Below are positions 51,198 to 59,584 of a stretch of DNA of 64,000 nucleotides, one piece after another. Origin of the DNA: Bacillota bacterium (GTDB lineage Bacteria > Bacillota > Bacilli > Paenibacillales > Paenibacillaceae). A program made the translations under genes and the position numbers. Below the pieces are notes generated by a model. That model worked only from the letters and a program-made list of their open reading frames with translations. It was not told the origin of the DNA and did no database searches. Numbering within the stretch: the stretch's first letter is position 1; every line of letters begins with the position of its first letter. The stretch covers positions 124,001 through 188,000 of the forward strand of contig JAEWPC010000033.1 of assembly GCA_023460795.1 (NCBI GenBank), written 5' to 3'.

Positions 51198-52112
51198 CTA
51201 ACTAACTTGTCTCGAAGCATGATCGTACTTCTGCCTAACCGGCCTTGACGACCTTCGATCCTTGATCCCGGTAAGCGTAGGGTAGTCGATGCCCCGTTGC
51301 CGCACGCAGTCGCGAAGCAGCTCGTCGTACAAGGTCTCTTTTGGCCTATTCTGGACGTAGCAATAGTGGTCTAAATAAACTTGCAAATGCTTGAGCCAAA
51401 CGCCGCGAAAAGTGAAAGCCATCCACATCTCCGCATGCCTGCAAAAGTAAATGAGCTCGGAGTTCCTCTCTTTGCCGTGCCTTTTCGTAACGATGGCGTC
51501 GGGTATCGACTCCGGCGACACGCATTGCTGGACGAACTCGGTCATATCGGGAGAGCTATGCCGAGTTTCGCGCAAAGAGCGGGGAGAAATTCTTATTTTG
51601 ACATGCGTAAGCTCTCCGTTGTCATCCTCCATAGAGCCTGCAATGATAGGCTGTTCGATTTCGCGATAGTTGCTAGGCGGGATCATCCTCCTATACAAGA
51701 GCGCATCTGTCACGAAGACGATTCCGCTTAGCAATTTCTCGCCGTCGGTGCGACTCATGGCGTAACGGATTTTATGGCACATCAGCCAGGCTGTCTTGTA
51801 TGTGACTTGGATCTCTTCGGATAGCTGCAACGCGTTAATTCCTCTCCAGCGCGTATGCAGGAATATCGCTTGAAACCACAATCTTAGCGGGGTTCGGGAA
51901 TAGCGGAATATCGTATCGGAAATGAGAGAAGTTTGAGTTCGACACTTCATGCATTCGTAGAGAGGCAGTCGTCTGGTCGAGATCACGTAGCATTGCGGAT
52001 GCGTACAGACCGGGCAACGGAATCCGTCCGGCCATTTGACCTTGAACAGCAGCTCTATGCAATCCTCTTCTGTCTGCACCAAGCTGCAAAATGATTCGAA
52101 AGTCATTTCCAT
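51198..52112 (-). CDS. IS1595-family transposase-like protein, possibly inactive or domesticated
   Basis: This 304-residue protein has an N-terminal region FESFCSLVQTEEDCIELLF and KWPDGF, then a zinc ribbon with CPVC (33-36) and CMKC (54-57), as in IS1595/ISXO2 transposases. The helical LWFQAIFLHTRWRGINALQLSEEI block also fits. In the catalytic part VFVTDALLYRR (Asp 136) stands where VDE-type motifs are expected, and CRHAEMW (Glu 228) where NxxEGxW is; no clear second Asp is present. So the DDE triad looks incomplete. The ATG at 52112 has GGAGGG upstream; GTG 52157 is less likely. It sits between ftsZ and spoIIGA, where B. subtilis has bpr, and is bracketed by inverted repeat copies. Confidence 0.75.
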   Translation of the reverse strand: MEMTFESFCSLVQTEEDCIELLFKVKWPDGFRCPVCTHPQCYVISTRRLPLYECMKCRTQTSLISDTIFRYSRTPLRLWFQAIFLHTRWRGINALQLSEEIQVTYKTAWLMCHKIRYAMSRTDGEKLLSGIVFVTDALLYRRMIPPSNYREIEQPIIAGSMEDDNGELTHVKIRISPRSLRETRHSSPDMTEFVQQCVSPESIPDAIVTKRHGKERNSELIYFCRHAEMWMAFTFRGVWLKHLQVYLDHYCYVQNRPKETLYDELLRDCVRQRGIDYPTLTGIKDRRSSRPVRQKYDHASRQVS

Positions 52113-52226
52113 GGGACGCACCCTCCAACAAAACGCGAACAAATGTTCTATATCCACATTTTAGCAAACATACGTTCTTATTTCAAGCTAAAAATGTTGT
52201 TTTTGATCGGGCCTCCGGCTGTGCTA

Positions 52227-52253
52227 CTGAGCTACGGGGATATCGATGTAAAG
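52227..52253 (-). repeat. Dispersed repeat copy (reverse), diverged
   Basis: CTGAGCTACGGGGATATCG, then ATGTAAAG: reverse orientation, about four changes from the common form. Confidence 0.8.
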
Positions 52254-52272
52254 AGGATAAGGTACGGTTCTT

Positions 52273-52300
52273 CCTGAGCGACGGGGATATCGTTATAAAG
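52273..52300 (-). repeat. Dispersed repeat copy (reverse), canonical
   Basis: CCTGAGCGACGGGGATATCG followed by TTATAAAG; identical in its core to the copies at 62814 and 63376. Confidence 0.88.
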
Positions 52301-52343
52301 GCGCGAAAAACCATACAGAGCCGCCAATTACGACAATGTTGTC

Positions 52344-52363
52344 CCTGAGCGAAGGGGATGCCG
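52344..52363 (-). repeat. Dispersed repeat copy (reverse, truncated)
   Basis: CCTGAGCGAAGGGGATGCCG; the TTATAAAG end is missing. It ends 3 bases before the candidate Spo0A box of spoIIGA. Confidence 0.7.
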
Positions 52364-52365
52364 AA

Positions 52366-52432
52366 GTCGACAAAAAAAGGTTTGAAAGGCCGGCAGAATT
52401 AGACAGACACCTTATTTGAAAGCGATTATACT
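52366..52432 (+). promoter_or_regulatory. Candidate Spo0A-controlled promoter of spoIIGA-sigE
   Basis: GTCGACAAA (52366-52374) matches the reverse complement of the 0A box in 8 of 9 positions. TAGACA (52400-52405) and TATACT (52427-52432) lie 21 bases apart. B. subtilis spoIIG is known for a similarly over-long spacer (22 bases) that needs Spo0A. The same arrangement is inferred here. The leader to the ATG is about 60 bases. Confidence 0.5.
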
Positions 52433-52499
52433 GATTTCATCCATCCCGGCCTTAGTAGACGACGGTTTCCGGGCGAACAAGGATGGGGGCAGGCAGCGA

Positions 52500-53462
52500 A
52501 TGGTCGTTTATGTGGATCTTGTGTTTTTCACCAATTTTGCCGTTGATGGAATCGTTCTTCTGATGACCGCCAAAGCAAGACGGCTATACCCCGCAAAAGC
52601 GAAGTTGATCGGCGCGGCCGCCTTCGGTGCGCTTTACGCGGCTTCGATGTTCGTGACGGATATCCCGTATGCGTACTCATTGGCAGGTAAAGTGATCGTA
52701 TCTCTCGTCATGGTCCTTATCGCTTTCGGTTATGGCGGTCTTATGCAATTGCTGCGCAATGCCGGCGCCTTCTACACGGTGAGCTTCGCAACGCTCGGCG
52801 GAGTGATCGGCTTAACTTATTTGGTCAAGTCGACGGGAACGTCTTGGGGCGGAATGTCCTTCACGCAAGATGGAGGCATCGTCGTGCAGTGGCCGATGCA
52901 GATGGGCCTTATGGCTGTGGCGTTCCTATTGTCCGCTTGGTTATTTCATGGAACCTCGGAGACGCGCCGAAAGCGGCATGACGTAGAGGCGCTGATCTGG
53001 GACGTCGAAGTGAAGATCGAAGGGAGATCGTGGACGGTCCGAGGTCTTCTGGACACCGGCAATCGGTTGTACGAGCCGTTAACGCGAATGCCGGTCATGA
53101 TCATGGAAGCAAGCGTATGGAAAGACCAATTGCCAGCCGGATGGATCGACCGGTTAAAGGGAGAGTCTGCGGACCGTTTGATCACGGAGCTTGGAACGGG
53201 CGGCTCCGAGTCCTATGAATGGAGCCATCGGCTTCGTCTTATCCCGTATCGCGCCGTTAACGGCAGTCCGAAGCTCATGCTCGGGATCAAGCCGGATGCG
53301 GTGATCCTATCGCGGCCGGAGCAGTCGCCGCTAACAACGGAGCGCGTGTTGATCGGATTGGACGGAGGGACGTTATCCTCGGACGCGAGCTACCGCGCGA
53401 TCGTTCACCCAGACTTGCCGCAAGCGAAAGCCACGGCGCCGGCGCCACCCCAGCCAGCCTGA
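52500..53462 (+). CDS. spoIIGA: Sigma-E processing peptidase SpoIIGA
   Basis: SpoIIGA is the membrane aspartic protease that cuts the pro-sequence from SigE after asymmetric septation. It has 320 residues. Five membrane helices (MVVYVDLVFFTNFAVDGIVLLM onward) are followed by a cytosolic domain with the catalytic motif GLLDTGNRLYEPLTRMPV (Asp about 184), and a C-terminal beta region with DAVILS. ATG 52500 gives the conserved start; the frame is open to 52416 but that extension would lie over the promoter. sigE follows 16 bases after the stop. Confidence 0.93.
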   Translation: MVVYVDLVFFTNFAVDGIVLLMTAKARRLYPAKAKLIGAAAFGALYAASMFVTDIPYAYSLAGKVIVSLVMVLIAFGYGGLMQLLRNAGAFYTVSFATLGGVIGLTYLVKSTGTSWGGMSFTQDGGIVVQWPMQMGLMAVAFLLSAWLFHGTSETRRKRHDVEALIWDVEVKIEGRSWTVRGLLDTGNRLYEPLTRMPVMIMEASVWKDQLPAGWIDRLKGESADRLITELGTGGSESYEWSHRLRLIPYRAVNGSPKLMLGIKPDAVILSRPEQSPLTTERVLIGLDGGTLSSDASYRAIVHPDLPQAKATAPAPPQPA

Positions 53463-53478
53463 CAGGAGGATTGCAGAT

Positions 53479-54201
53479 ATGCCTTTGAATTTAAAGTTGA
53501 AATCTCAATTGACGCTCTATCGCCTGCTGTTCTTGCTAGGCTGGAAGAGCGAAGAAGTGTATTATATCGGCGGAAGCGAGGCTTTGCCTCCTCCATTAAG
53601 CCGAGAAGAGGAAGAGTACTTGCTGGAGCGGCTCAATACGGGCGACGCGGCGATTCGGGCGATGCTTATCGAACGCAATCTCCGGCTCGTCGTCTATATC
53701 GCTCGCAAATTCGAGAATACCGGCATCCACATCGAGGATCTGGTATCGATCGGAGCCATCGGGCTGATTAAAGCCGTAAATACATTCGACCCGGAAAAAA
53801 AGATAAAATTGGCCACGTACGCCTCGCGTTGCATCGAGAACGAGATCCTGATGTATTTGCGCAGGAACAGCAAAACCCGCACGGAAGTATCGTTCGACGA
53901 GCCGCTCAATATCGATTGGGACGGCAACGAGCTGCTGCTCTCCGACGTACTCGGCACCGAGAACGATACGATCTATCGGAATATCGAGGAACAGGTAGAC
54001 CGCAAGTTGCTTCATAAGGCGCTCGACAAGCTCAGCGATCGCGAGCGAACGATCATGGAGCTTCGTTTCGGATTGGCGGACGGCGAGGAGAAAACGCAGA
54101 AGGACGTTGCGGATTTGCTCGGCATCTCCCAGTCGTATATCTCCCGGTTGGAAAAACGCATCATCAAGCGGCTGCGCAAGGAATTTAATAAAATGGTGTG
54201 A
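53479..54201 (+). CDS. sigE: RNA polymerase sporulation sigma factor SigE (pro-form)
   Basis: SigE is the mother-cell sigma factor of early sporulation. The 240-residue protein has an amphipathic pro-sequence (MPLNLKLKSQLTLYRLLFLLG) before the cleavage region EVYYIGGSEALPPPL. Region 2 (NLRLVVYIARKFENTG, DLVSIGAIGLIKAVNTFDPEKKIKLATYASRCIENEILMYLR) and region 4 (KTQKDVADLLGISQSYISRLEKRIIKRLRKEF) are nearly identical to B. subtilis. It is cotranscribed with spoIIGA. Confidence 0.97.
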   Translation: MPLNLKLKSQLTLYRLLFLLGWKSEEVYYIGGSEALPPPLSREEEEYLLERLNTGDAAIRAMLIERNLRLVVYIARKFENTGIHIEDLVSIGAIGLIKAVNTFDPEKKIKLATYASRCIENEILMYLRRNSKTRTEVSFDEPLNIDWDGNELLLSDVLGTENDTIYRNIEEQVDRKLLHKALDKLSDRERTIMELRFGLADGEEKTQKDVADLLGISQSYISRLEKRIIKRLRKEFNKMV

Positions 54202-54324
54202 ATTTCCGCGAAAATTCGGTCTTTTCGCGCATTTTCCTCCGGCGGCAGAAGGTGTCTTGGCGGGGAATAAAAACCCCCTTCGCGGAGATACTTACATTAA
54301 CGCTGCTCCCCGGGAGGAATTGCC

Positions 54325-55107
54325 TTGACCCGCAACAAAGTGGAGATTTGTGGAGTGGACACCTCAAAGCTGCCCGTTCTGACTAATGCCGAGATGAGGG
54401 AACTGTTCCTAGCTCTGCAGACACGAGGAGAAATTACGGCCCGGGAGAAATTGGTGAATGGCAATTTGCGACTGGTGCTGAGCGTCATTCAAAGGTTCAA
54501 CAATCGGGGCGAGTTCGTCGACGACCTGTTCCAGGTCGGCTGTATCGGTCTCATGAAGGCGATCGACAACTTCGATCTCGGCCAGAACGTCCGTTTCTCG
54601 ACTTACGCGGTGCCGATGATTATCGGAGAAATCCGCAGATATTTGAGAGACAACAACCCGATCCGCGTCTCTAGGAGCCTTCGCGATATCGCCTACAAGG
54701 CGCTGCAAGTAAGGGACCAGTTGACGAACCAGCATGCCCGCGAGCCGACGATCCTGGAAATCTCCGAGGCGCTTAACGTGCCTAAGGAGGACATCGTATT
54801 CGCTCTCGACGCGATTCAAGATCCCGTGTCGCTCTTCGAACCGATTTATCATGACGGCGGCGATCCGATATTCGTCATGGATCAAATCAGCGACGAGCGG
54901 AATAAGGACATTCAATGGATCGAAGAGATTGCGCTGAGAGAGGCGATGCGCAAGCTGAACGAACGCGAGAAAATGATCTTATCGATGCGGTTTTTCGAAG
55001 GGAAAACCCAAATGGAAGTGGCTGACGAAATCGGCATTTCGCAGGCGCAAGTGTCGCGTCTCGAGAAGTCGGCGATTCAGCAAATGCAAAAGCACGTAAA
55101 AACTTAA
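54325..55107 (+). CDS. sigG: RNA polymerase sporulation sigma factor SigG
   Basis: SigG is the late forespore sigma factor. It has 260 residues. TRNKVEICGVDTSKLPVL is the distinctive SigG N-terminus that binds SpoIIAB; region 2 has GNLRLVLSVIQRFNNRGEF and GCIGLMKAIDNFDLGQNVRFSTYAVPMIIGEIRRYLRDN; region 4 has KTQMEVADEIGISQAQVSRLEKSAI. The start is TTG 54325 after GGGAGGAAT. The 123 bases after sigE should contain a forespore promoter, but I could not identify one securely. Confidence 0.97.
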   Translation: MTRNKVEICGVDTSKLPVLTNAEMRELFLALQTRGEITAREKLVNGNLRLVLSVIQRFNNRGEFVDDLFQVGCIGLMKAIDNFDLGQNVRFSTYAVPMIIGEIRRYLRDNNPIRVSRSLRDIAYKALQVRDQLTNQHAREPTILEISEALNVPKEDIVFALDAIQDPVSLFEPIYHDGGDPIFVMDQISDERNKDIQWIEEIALREAMRKLNEREKMILSMRFFEGKTQMEVADEIGISQAQVSRLEKSAIQQMQKHVKT

Positions 55108-55120
55108 TATCGAACGGGAC

Positions 55121-55153
55121 AAAAGGTGGAGCCTTGGCGCTTCACCTTTTTTT
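55121..55153 (+). terminator. Intrinsic terminator of sigG
   Basis: AAAAGGTGGAGC pairs with GC(G/C)TTCACCTTTT over about 10-12 bp with a CTTG loop, followed by further T. Confidence 0.82.
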
Positions 55154-55235
55154 GCTGACAAGAGTAAATTCGAAGCGCGCGTCTCATATATTGATTTATA
55201 GGGTACGTAGCCCGGCTAGCGGGGAGCGTGAACGC

Positions 55236-55517
55236 ATGAAAATATCCGATTTTCAGACGAAGGACGTCATTAATATCGTCGACGGCAAAAAGCTTGGGCA
55301 AGTAAGCGACCTGGAACTCGATCTGCGCCAAGGGAGAATCGACGCGATCGTCGTGCCGACGTCGACGCGTCTGTTCGGCATGTTCGGAGGAGGCGCCGAT
55401 GTCGTTATTCCATGGCGCAACATCGTGAAAATCGGAACGGACGTCGTCCTTGTGCGTCTAGACGACGCAAAGTCGGCGTATCGGTTGGAGGACGGGGAAC
55501 AGCATATCGTGAGATGA
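55236..55517 (+). CDS. ylmC: YlmC/YmxH-family PRC-barrel sporulation protein
   Basis: This 93-residue protein consists of a PRC-barrel: MKISDFQTKDVINIVDGKKLGQVSDLELDL, IDAIVVP, FGGGADVVIPWRNIVKIGTDVVLVRL. It corresponds to YlmC, which follows sigG and ylmA in B. subtilis; ylmA is absent here. The family is linked to sporulation, with no known mechanism. ATG 55236 has GGGGAG nine bases upstream. Confidence 0.85.
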   Translation: MKISDFQTKDVINIVDGKKLGQVSDLELDLRQGRIDAIVVPTSTRLFGMFGGGADVVIPWRNIVKIGTDVVLVRLDDAKSAYRLEDGEQHIVR

Positions 55518-55573
55518 CCGTTTCCTGTCCTTAGCGCAGGTATGGTACACTGTGCTTCAGGAGGTGTTCCCTC

Positions 55574-56401
55574 ATGGAACCTTTTCGATTGCGGCAGGAC
55601 GACTCCGACGAAGCCCTGCTGATGCTGCAATCTTGGTGCGCGAATGAAGGAGTCACGGCCGGCTTTACGACGAGACGCGCGAATAATACGGCGCTGCATG
55701 TCGGAGACGACCCGGCAGCCGTCCTCCGTAATCGGATGCGCATCGCGGATCGTCTTGGCTGGTCTTACGACGCTTGGACTTGCGCCGAGCAAGTGCACGG
55801 CAACGAGGTTCGAGTCATCACGCGCGATAATGCCGGCAGCGGTCGTCATGACCGCGACAGCGCGATTCCGAATACGGATGCGCTAGTGACGAACGAACCC
55901 GATATTTTATTAGTCATGTTTTACGCGGATTGCGTGCCCTTATACTTTTACGACCCTGAAACGATGAGCCTGGGACTCGCGCATGCCGGCTGGAAAGGGA
56001 CGGTTGCCGATATCGCGGCCCGGACGGTGGAGACAATGTCCGCCGAATTCGGGGCGGAGCCGGCGAACATTCGCGCCGCGATCGGTCCTTCGATCGGCGG
56101 ATGCTGCTACGAAGTGGACGAAGCGGTTTTGCGGCACGTGCGGCCGATCATAGATACGCTGCCGGATGCCGGCGAAGACGGGCTCGCCGAACAGATCGTC
56201 GTGCCGTCGCAAGAAGGACGAGCTAGACTGGACTTGAAACTATTGAACCGACATCTTATGATAAAAGCAGGAATTTTGCCGAGCAGCATCGAAATGACTT
56301 CATGGTGTACTGGCTGCAGTACGGATCTTCTCTATTCTCATCGGATGGAGCAAGGGAACACGGGTCGCATGATGAGCTGGCTCGGCAGGAAATCGAGGTG
56401 A
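55574..56401 (+). CDS. pgeF: Peptidoglycan editing factor/purine nucleoside phosphorylase PgeF (YlmD, YfiH family)
   Basis: This 275-residue protein is of the multicopper-oxidase-like YfiH family, whose members act as purine nucleoside phosphorylase/adenosine deaminase and, in E. coli, prevent L-Ser from entering the stem peptide. Zinc ligands are His in EQVHGNEV, Cys in YADCVPLYF and His in LAHAGWKGT. AAIGPSIGGCCYEVDE and the C-terminal WCTGCSTDLLYSHR are also present. The gene order with ylmE and sepF is conserved. ylmE starts 8 bases after the stop. Confidence 0.9.
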   Translation: MEPFRLRQDDSDEALLMLQSWCANEGVTAGFTTRRANNTALHVGDDPAAVLRNRMRIADRLGWSYDAWTCAEQVHGNEVRVITRDNAGSGRHDRDSAIPNTDALVTNEPDILLVMFYADCVPLYFYDPETMSLGLAHAGWKGTVADIAARTVETMSAEFGAEPANIRAAIGPSIGGCCYEVDEAVLRHVRPIIDTLPDAGEDGLAEQIVVPSQEGRARLDLKLLNRHLMIKAGILPSSIEMTSWCTGCSTDLLYSHRMEQGNTGRMMSWLGRKSR

Positions 56402-56408
56402 ACGTGCC

Positions 56409-57095
56409 GTGACGTTGCAATCCCGTCTGCGGGACGTGGAAAGCCGGCTACTGGAGGCTTGCCGCAGAAGCGGCAGAGCACGCGAAGAAGTTCAAGTGAT
56501 CGCCGTGACGAAGTATGTATCCACGGCTGCCGCCGAAGCGGCCGTTCGTGAGGGTATCGGTCACATTGGCGAGAACAGGTGGCCGGATGCCAAGGAGAAG
56601 TGGGAGACGCTTAAAGGACAAGCCGTATTCCACTATATCGGCTCCTTGCAAACGAACAAAGTCAAAGACGTCGTCGGGAAATTCGACTACATTCACTCAC
56701 TGGATCGTCTCTCGTTAGCCGAAGCGATACAGCATCGCGCATGTTTGCTCGATCTTACGGTGCAGTGCTTCGTGCAGGTGAACGTTTCGGGCGAACAGAC
56801 GAAACACGGCCTTGGGCTGGATCAAGCGGCGGCATTCATTCGTGAACTGCAAGCTTTCGATCGGATCAAACCGATCGGCCTGATGACGATGGCTCCGTAT
56901 GAAAGCGAACCGGAGGATACGCGTCCGATCTTCCGTTCGCTTAGACAACTTAGAGATGACCTGAATCGGACGACGGAATTGAAAGAGCCTTTATGGGCAC
57001 TGTCAATGGGGATGTCCAACGATTTCGAAATTGCCGTGGAAGAAGGCGCAACCCACGTGCGTTTGGGTACGGTGTTAGTCGGGAAAGAAGAATAG
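56409..57095 (+). CDS. ylmE: YggS/YlmE-family PLP-binding protein
   Basis: This 228-residue single-domain PLP protein helps balance vitamin B6 and amino-acid pools. The PLP lysine lies in VIAVTKYVS (about 36). GEN-W in IGENRWPDAKEKW, FHYIGSLQTNKVK, VQVNVSGEQTKHGL, GLMTMAPYE and LSMGMSNDFEIAVEEGATHVRLG follow in the family order. The start is GTG 56409. It lies between pgeF and sepF as in Bacillus. Confidence 0.92.
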   Translation: MTLQSRLRDVESRLLEACRRSGRAREEVQVIAVTKYVSTAAAEAAVREGIGHIGENRWPDAKEKWETLKGQAVFHYIGSLQTNKVKDVVGKFDYIHSLDRLSLAEAIQHRACLLDLTVQCFVQVNVSGEQTKHGLGLDQAAAFIRELQAFDRIKPIGLMTMAPYESEPEDTRPIFRSLRQLRDDLNRTTELKEPLWALSMGMSNDFEIAVEEGATHVRLGTVLVGKEE

Positions 57096-57116
57096 AGGGA
57101 ATTAGGAGGGAATATC

Positions 57117-57563
57117 GTGAGCGTAATGAACAAATTTCTGAACTACTTGGGACTTCAAGAAGAGGAAGAAGCCGTCGATCGTAAATCTCCTCATTCCGAT
57201 GAGCAAGAAATTGAAACCCCCGCGTTCGATTCGCGTAAACAATCGAGTAAGAACAATGTCGTAAGCATCCATTCGCAGAAAAGCGCCCGCGTCGTCCTGA
57301 CCGAACCGCGTACATACGACGAAGCCCAAGACATTGCCGATCAATTGAAGTCCCGCCGTGCCGTCGTCGTGAATTTGCAGCGCGTCAGAAGAGAACAGGC
57401 GATTCGCATCGTCGATTTCTTGAGCGGGACGGTCTATGCGCTCGGCGGACATATCTCCAAAATTGGCACCGACATTTTCCTATGCACGCCGGATTCGGTT
57501 GAAGTATCTGGAACGATTACGGAAATGATGACGGAGGAAGCCGACTACCCTAGAATGAGGTGA
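57117..57563 (+). CDS. sepF: Cell division protein SepF
   Basis: SepF is a membrane-binding ring protein that bundles FtsZ filaments. It has 148 residues. The N-terminal amphipathic helix is MNKFLNYLGL, followed by an acidic linker and the C-terminal SepF domain (VVLTEPRTYDEAQDIADQLKSRRAVVVNLQ, FLSGTVYALGGHISKIGTDIFLCTP). The start is GTG 57117 after GGAGGG, or ATG 57126, which would begin exactly with the membrane helix. ylmG follows 4 bases downstream. Confidence 0.94.
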   Translation: MSVMNKFLNYLGLQEEEEAVDRKSPHSDEQEIETPAFDSRKQSSKNNVVSIHSQKSARVVLTEPRTYDEAQDIADQLKSRRAVVVNLQRVRREQAIRIVDFLSGTVYALGGHISKIGTDIFLCTPDSVEVSGTITEMMTEEADYPRMR

Positions 57564-57567
57564 CCCC

Positions 57568-57837
57568 TTGAACGAAGTATCCGGTTATATCAATACGTTG
57601 GCGGACATTTATTTTTACATGATTCTCATTTACGTCCTCATGTCTTGGCTCCCTAGCGTTCGCGAGAGCTTCATCGGAGAGATGTTAGGCAAACTGGTCG
57701 AACCGTATTTGAGACCGTTCCGCCGTCTAATCCCGCCGATCGGCGGCATCTTGGACATTTCCCCGATCGTGGCGCTGATCGCGCTTCGTTTCGTTGCCTT
57801 AGGCTTGCAGGTCGTTATCGACCCTTTCGTCGACTAG
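57568..57837 (+). CDS. ylmG: YggT-family membrane protein YlmG
   Basis: This 89-residue protein has two membrane helices (YFYMILIYVLMSWLPSV and VALIALRFVALGLQVVI) and the family motif LVEPYLRPFRRLIPPIGGILDISPI. Relatives affect nucleoid or division organisation in bacteria and chloroplasts; the mechanism is unknown. The start is TTG 57568 after AGGTGACC. Confidence 0.9.
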   Translation: MNEVSGYINTLADIYFYMILIYVLMSWLPSVRESFIGEMLGKLVEPYLRPFRRLIPPIGGILDISPIVALIALRFVALGLQVVIDPFVD

Positions 57838-57849
57838 AAGGGAAGCAAT

Positions 57850-58635
57850 ATGGCTCATAAAGAGATTTACGAACATTTTCATCCGGACGAGAAATCGTTC
57901 GTGGACCGCGCCTGGGAATGGGTCGAGCGTGCCGCGCTTTATCACGAGATGAAGCGCACGGACTTCCTCGATCCTCGCCAGGCGTATATTTTGTCGTCGT
58001 TAGCGAATCGCCACCCGGACGTACAGATCAGGCTTGATGGCGGCTATTCGGATGCGGAGCGCTGCAGAGCATTGATCGCGCCGGATTATCGCAGGCTTGA
58101 GGACGAAGAGATGGGCATCGTCGTGCTGGACATCGCTTCCGACGATCGGCGGGTTTCCGAATTGGATCACGGCGATTACTTGGGCGCATTGCTTGGCGTC
58201 GGCATCAAGAGAGATTTGATCGGCGATCTCCACGTCGGCGAGACAGGCTGCCATGCGCTTGCCGTCGAAGGAATCGGAGATTTCCTTATCGGACATATGA
58301 AGCAGGCGCATCGGGTCGATGTGTTCGTTTCCGTGCGCCCGCTTTCCGAGTTGCGCGTCGTCGAAGCGAAATTGGAGGAGCACGTGCTCTCCGTCGCCTC
58401 CATGCGGCTAGACGGTATTGCCAGTGACGTGTTCCGCCTAAGCCGAACGAAGATCGTGGATCCGATCCGCGCAGGACGATGCCGCGTGAATTGGAAAGCG
58501 GAAGAGGATCCGTCCCAGCCGCTTAAGGCGGGAGACGTCGTCTCGGTGAAAGGTCTCGGACGGTTCAAAGTCATGGAAGTGGAAGGCGTGTCGAAAAGCG
58601 GACGAACGAGGGTAAGAATCGGTAAATTTGTCTGA
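57850..58635 (+). CDS. ylmH: YlmH-like S4-domain RNA-binding protein
   Basis: This 261-residue protein has an N-terminal YlmH/RBD-like domain (EIYEHFHPDEKSFVDRAWEWVE, FLDPRQAYI, DYLGALLGVGIKRDLIGDL) and a C-terminal S4 domain (MRLDGIASDVFRLSRTKI to GDVVSVKGLGRFKVMEV). In B. subtilis YlmH has been linked to rescue of stalled large ribosomal subunits. GAAGGGAAGC precedes ATG 57850. Confidence 0.92.
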   Translation: MAHKEIYEHFHPDEKSFVDRAWEWVERAALYHEMKRTDFLDPRQAYILSSLANRHPDVQIRLDGGYSDAERCRALIAPDYRRLEDEEMGIVVLDIASDDRRVSELDHGDYLGALLGVGIKRDLIGDLHVGETGCHALAVEGIGDFLIGHMKQAHRVDVFVSVRPLSELRVVEAKLEEHVLSVASMRLDGIASDVFRLSRTKIVDPIRAGRCRVNWKAEEDPSQPLKAGDVVSVKGLGRFKVMEVEGVSKSGRTRVRIGKFV

Positions 58636-58722
58636 TGGATTAGCAGGATTTTCTCGGCTTTCGTCGAATTTGTTGAGTTAGCTTATCTTTTCCTACGATT
58701 ATACCACCTCGGAGGTGCGCCA

Positions 58723-59208
58723 ATGCCATTATCACCGTTAGATATCCATAATAAAGAATTCGGCCGCCGTCTGCGCGGATACGATGAAGACGAAGTAAAC
58801 GAGTTCCTCGACCAGATCATCAAGGATTACGAAGCGATGATTCGCGAGAACAAGGAACTGCAAGCTCAAGTGAGCGCTTCGCAAGAGAAGCTCGGCCACT
58901 TCACCAACATCGAAGAGACGCTCAGCAAGACGATTATCGTCGCTCAGGAAGCAGCGGACGAGCTCAAGTCGAACGCGAAGAAGGAAGCGCAGCTGATCGT
59001 TAAGGAAGCGGAGAAGAACGCTGACCGCATCATTAACGACGCGCTTGCGAAATCCCGCAAAGTCGCCCTCGAGGTTGAAGAGCTTAAGAAACAAGCGGCG
59101 ATCTATCGCGCCCGGTTCCGCGCGCTCGTAGAGACGCAGCTCGAACTGCTGGGCCAAGACAACTGGGAATCGCTCGACCACCGGGAGCCTAAAGGCATCG
59201 AGGCTTAA
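58723..59208 (+). CDS. divIVA: Cell division/polarity protein DivIVA
   Basis: DivIVA binds negatively curved membrane at septa and poles, and recruits MinJ and chromosome-anchoring factors. It has 161 residues. The lipid-binding domain is PLSPLDIHNKEFGRRLRGYDEDEVNEFLDQI with KEFGRRLRGY the usual core. Two long coiled-coil stretches follow (about 30-60 and 75-140). CGGAGGTG precedes ATG 58723. The position between ylmH and ileS is canonical. Confidence 0.95.
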   Translation: MPLSPLDIHNKEFGRRLRGYDEDEVNEFLDQIIKDYEAMIRENKELQAQVSASQEKLGHFTNIEETLSKTIIVAQEAADELKSNAKKEAQLIVKEAEKNADRIINDALAKSRKVALEVEELKKQAAIYRARFRALVETQLELLGQDNWESLDHREPKGIEA

Positions 59209-59236
59209 TTCGGGCTCATTACGTGAAGTCCCGGAA

Positions 59237-59265
59237 TTGACATTTTGCTTCTCGTCCGTTATAAA
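59237..59265 (+). promoter_or_regulatory. SigA-type promoter of ileS
   Basis: TTGACA (59237-59242), a 17-base spacer and TATAAA (59260-59265), just before the T-box leader. Confidence 0.85.
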
Positions 59266-59271
59266 GAAGGG

Positions 59272-59552
59272 AAGAAGCAATGTCGAAGACGGGAACAGTA
59301 AGCTTGTCTTAGGTCTCTAGAGAGTTGGCGGCAGGTGCGAGCCAACGTCCGAAGCTAGCCGAACATCATCCCCGAGACGCTTACTCGAACTTCGCGCGGC
59401 TGCGCGGACAGTAGAGCAAGCCGGACGCTCGCCGTTATACGAGCTAGCCGATCATGATCGGCTGCCAAGAGCCGTGCCTTTGGATTTAAGGTGCGGAACA
59501 AGGGTGGTACCGCGAGTCGAACCTCGTCCCTTACCGGGATGAGGTTTTTTTG
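59272..59552 (+). promoter_or_regulatory. Ile-specific T-box riboswitch leader of ileS
   Basis: This transcribed leader senses uncharged tRNA-Ile and lets transcription continue into ileS. The T-box sequence AGGGTGGTACCGCG lies at 59501-59514. The probable specifier codon is ATC (Ile) at 59365-59367 in the context GAACATCA within stem I. The terminator is CCTCGTCCC (59522-59530) with GGGATGAGG (59536-59544), followed by seven T; the T-box side can instead pair to form the antiterminator. Confidence 0.93.
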
Positions 59553-59584
59553 TATTCACAGACATGGATAAGGGGATGAATCGC

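Noticed and set aside
54202..54324. A specific forespore promoter for sigG
   Set aside because: Possible GG-AATAAAA-like elements are present, but none has a matching -35 at the right distance.
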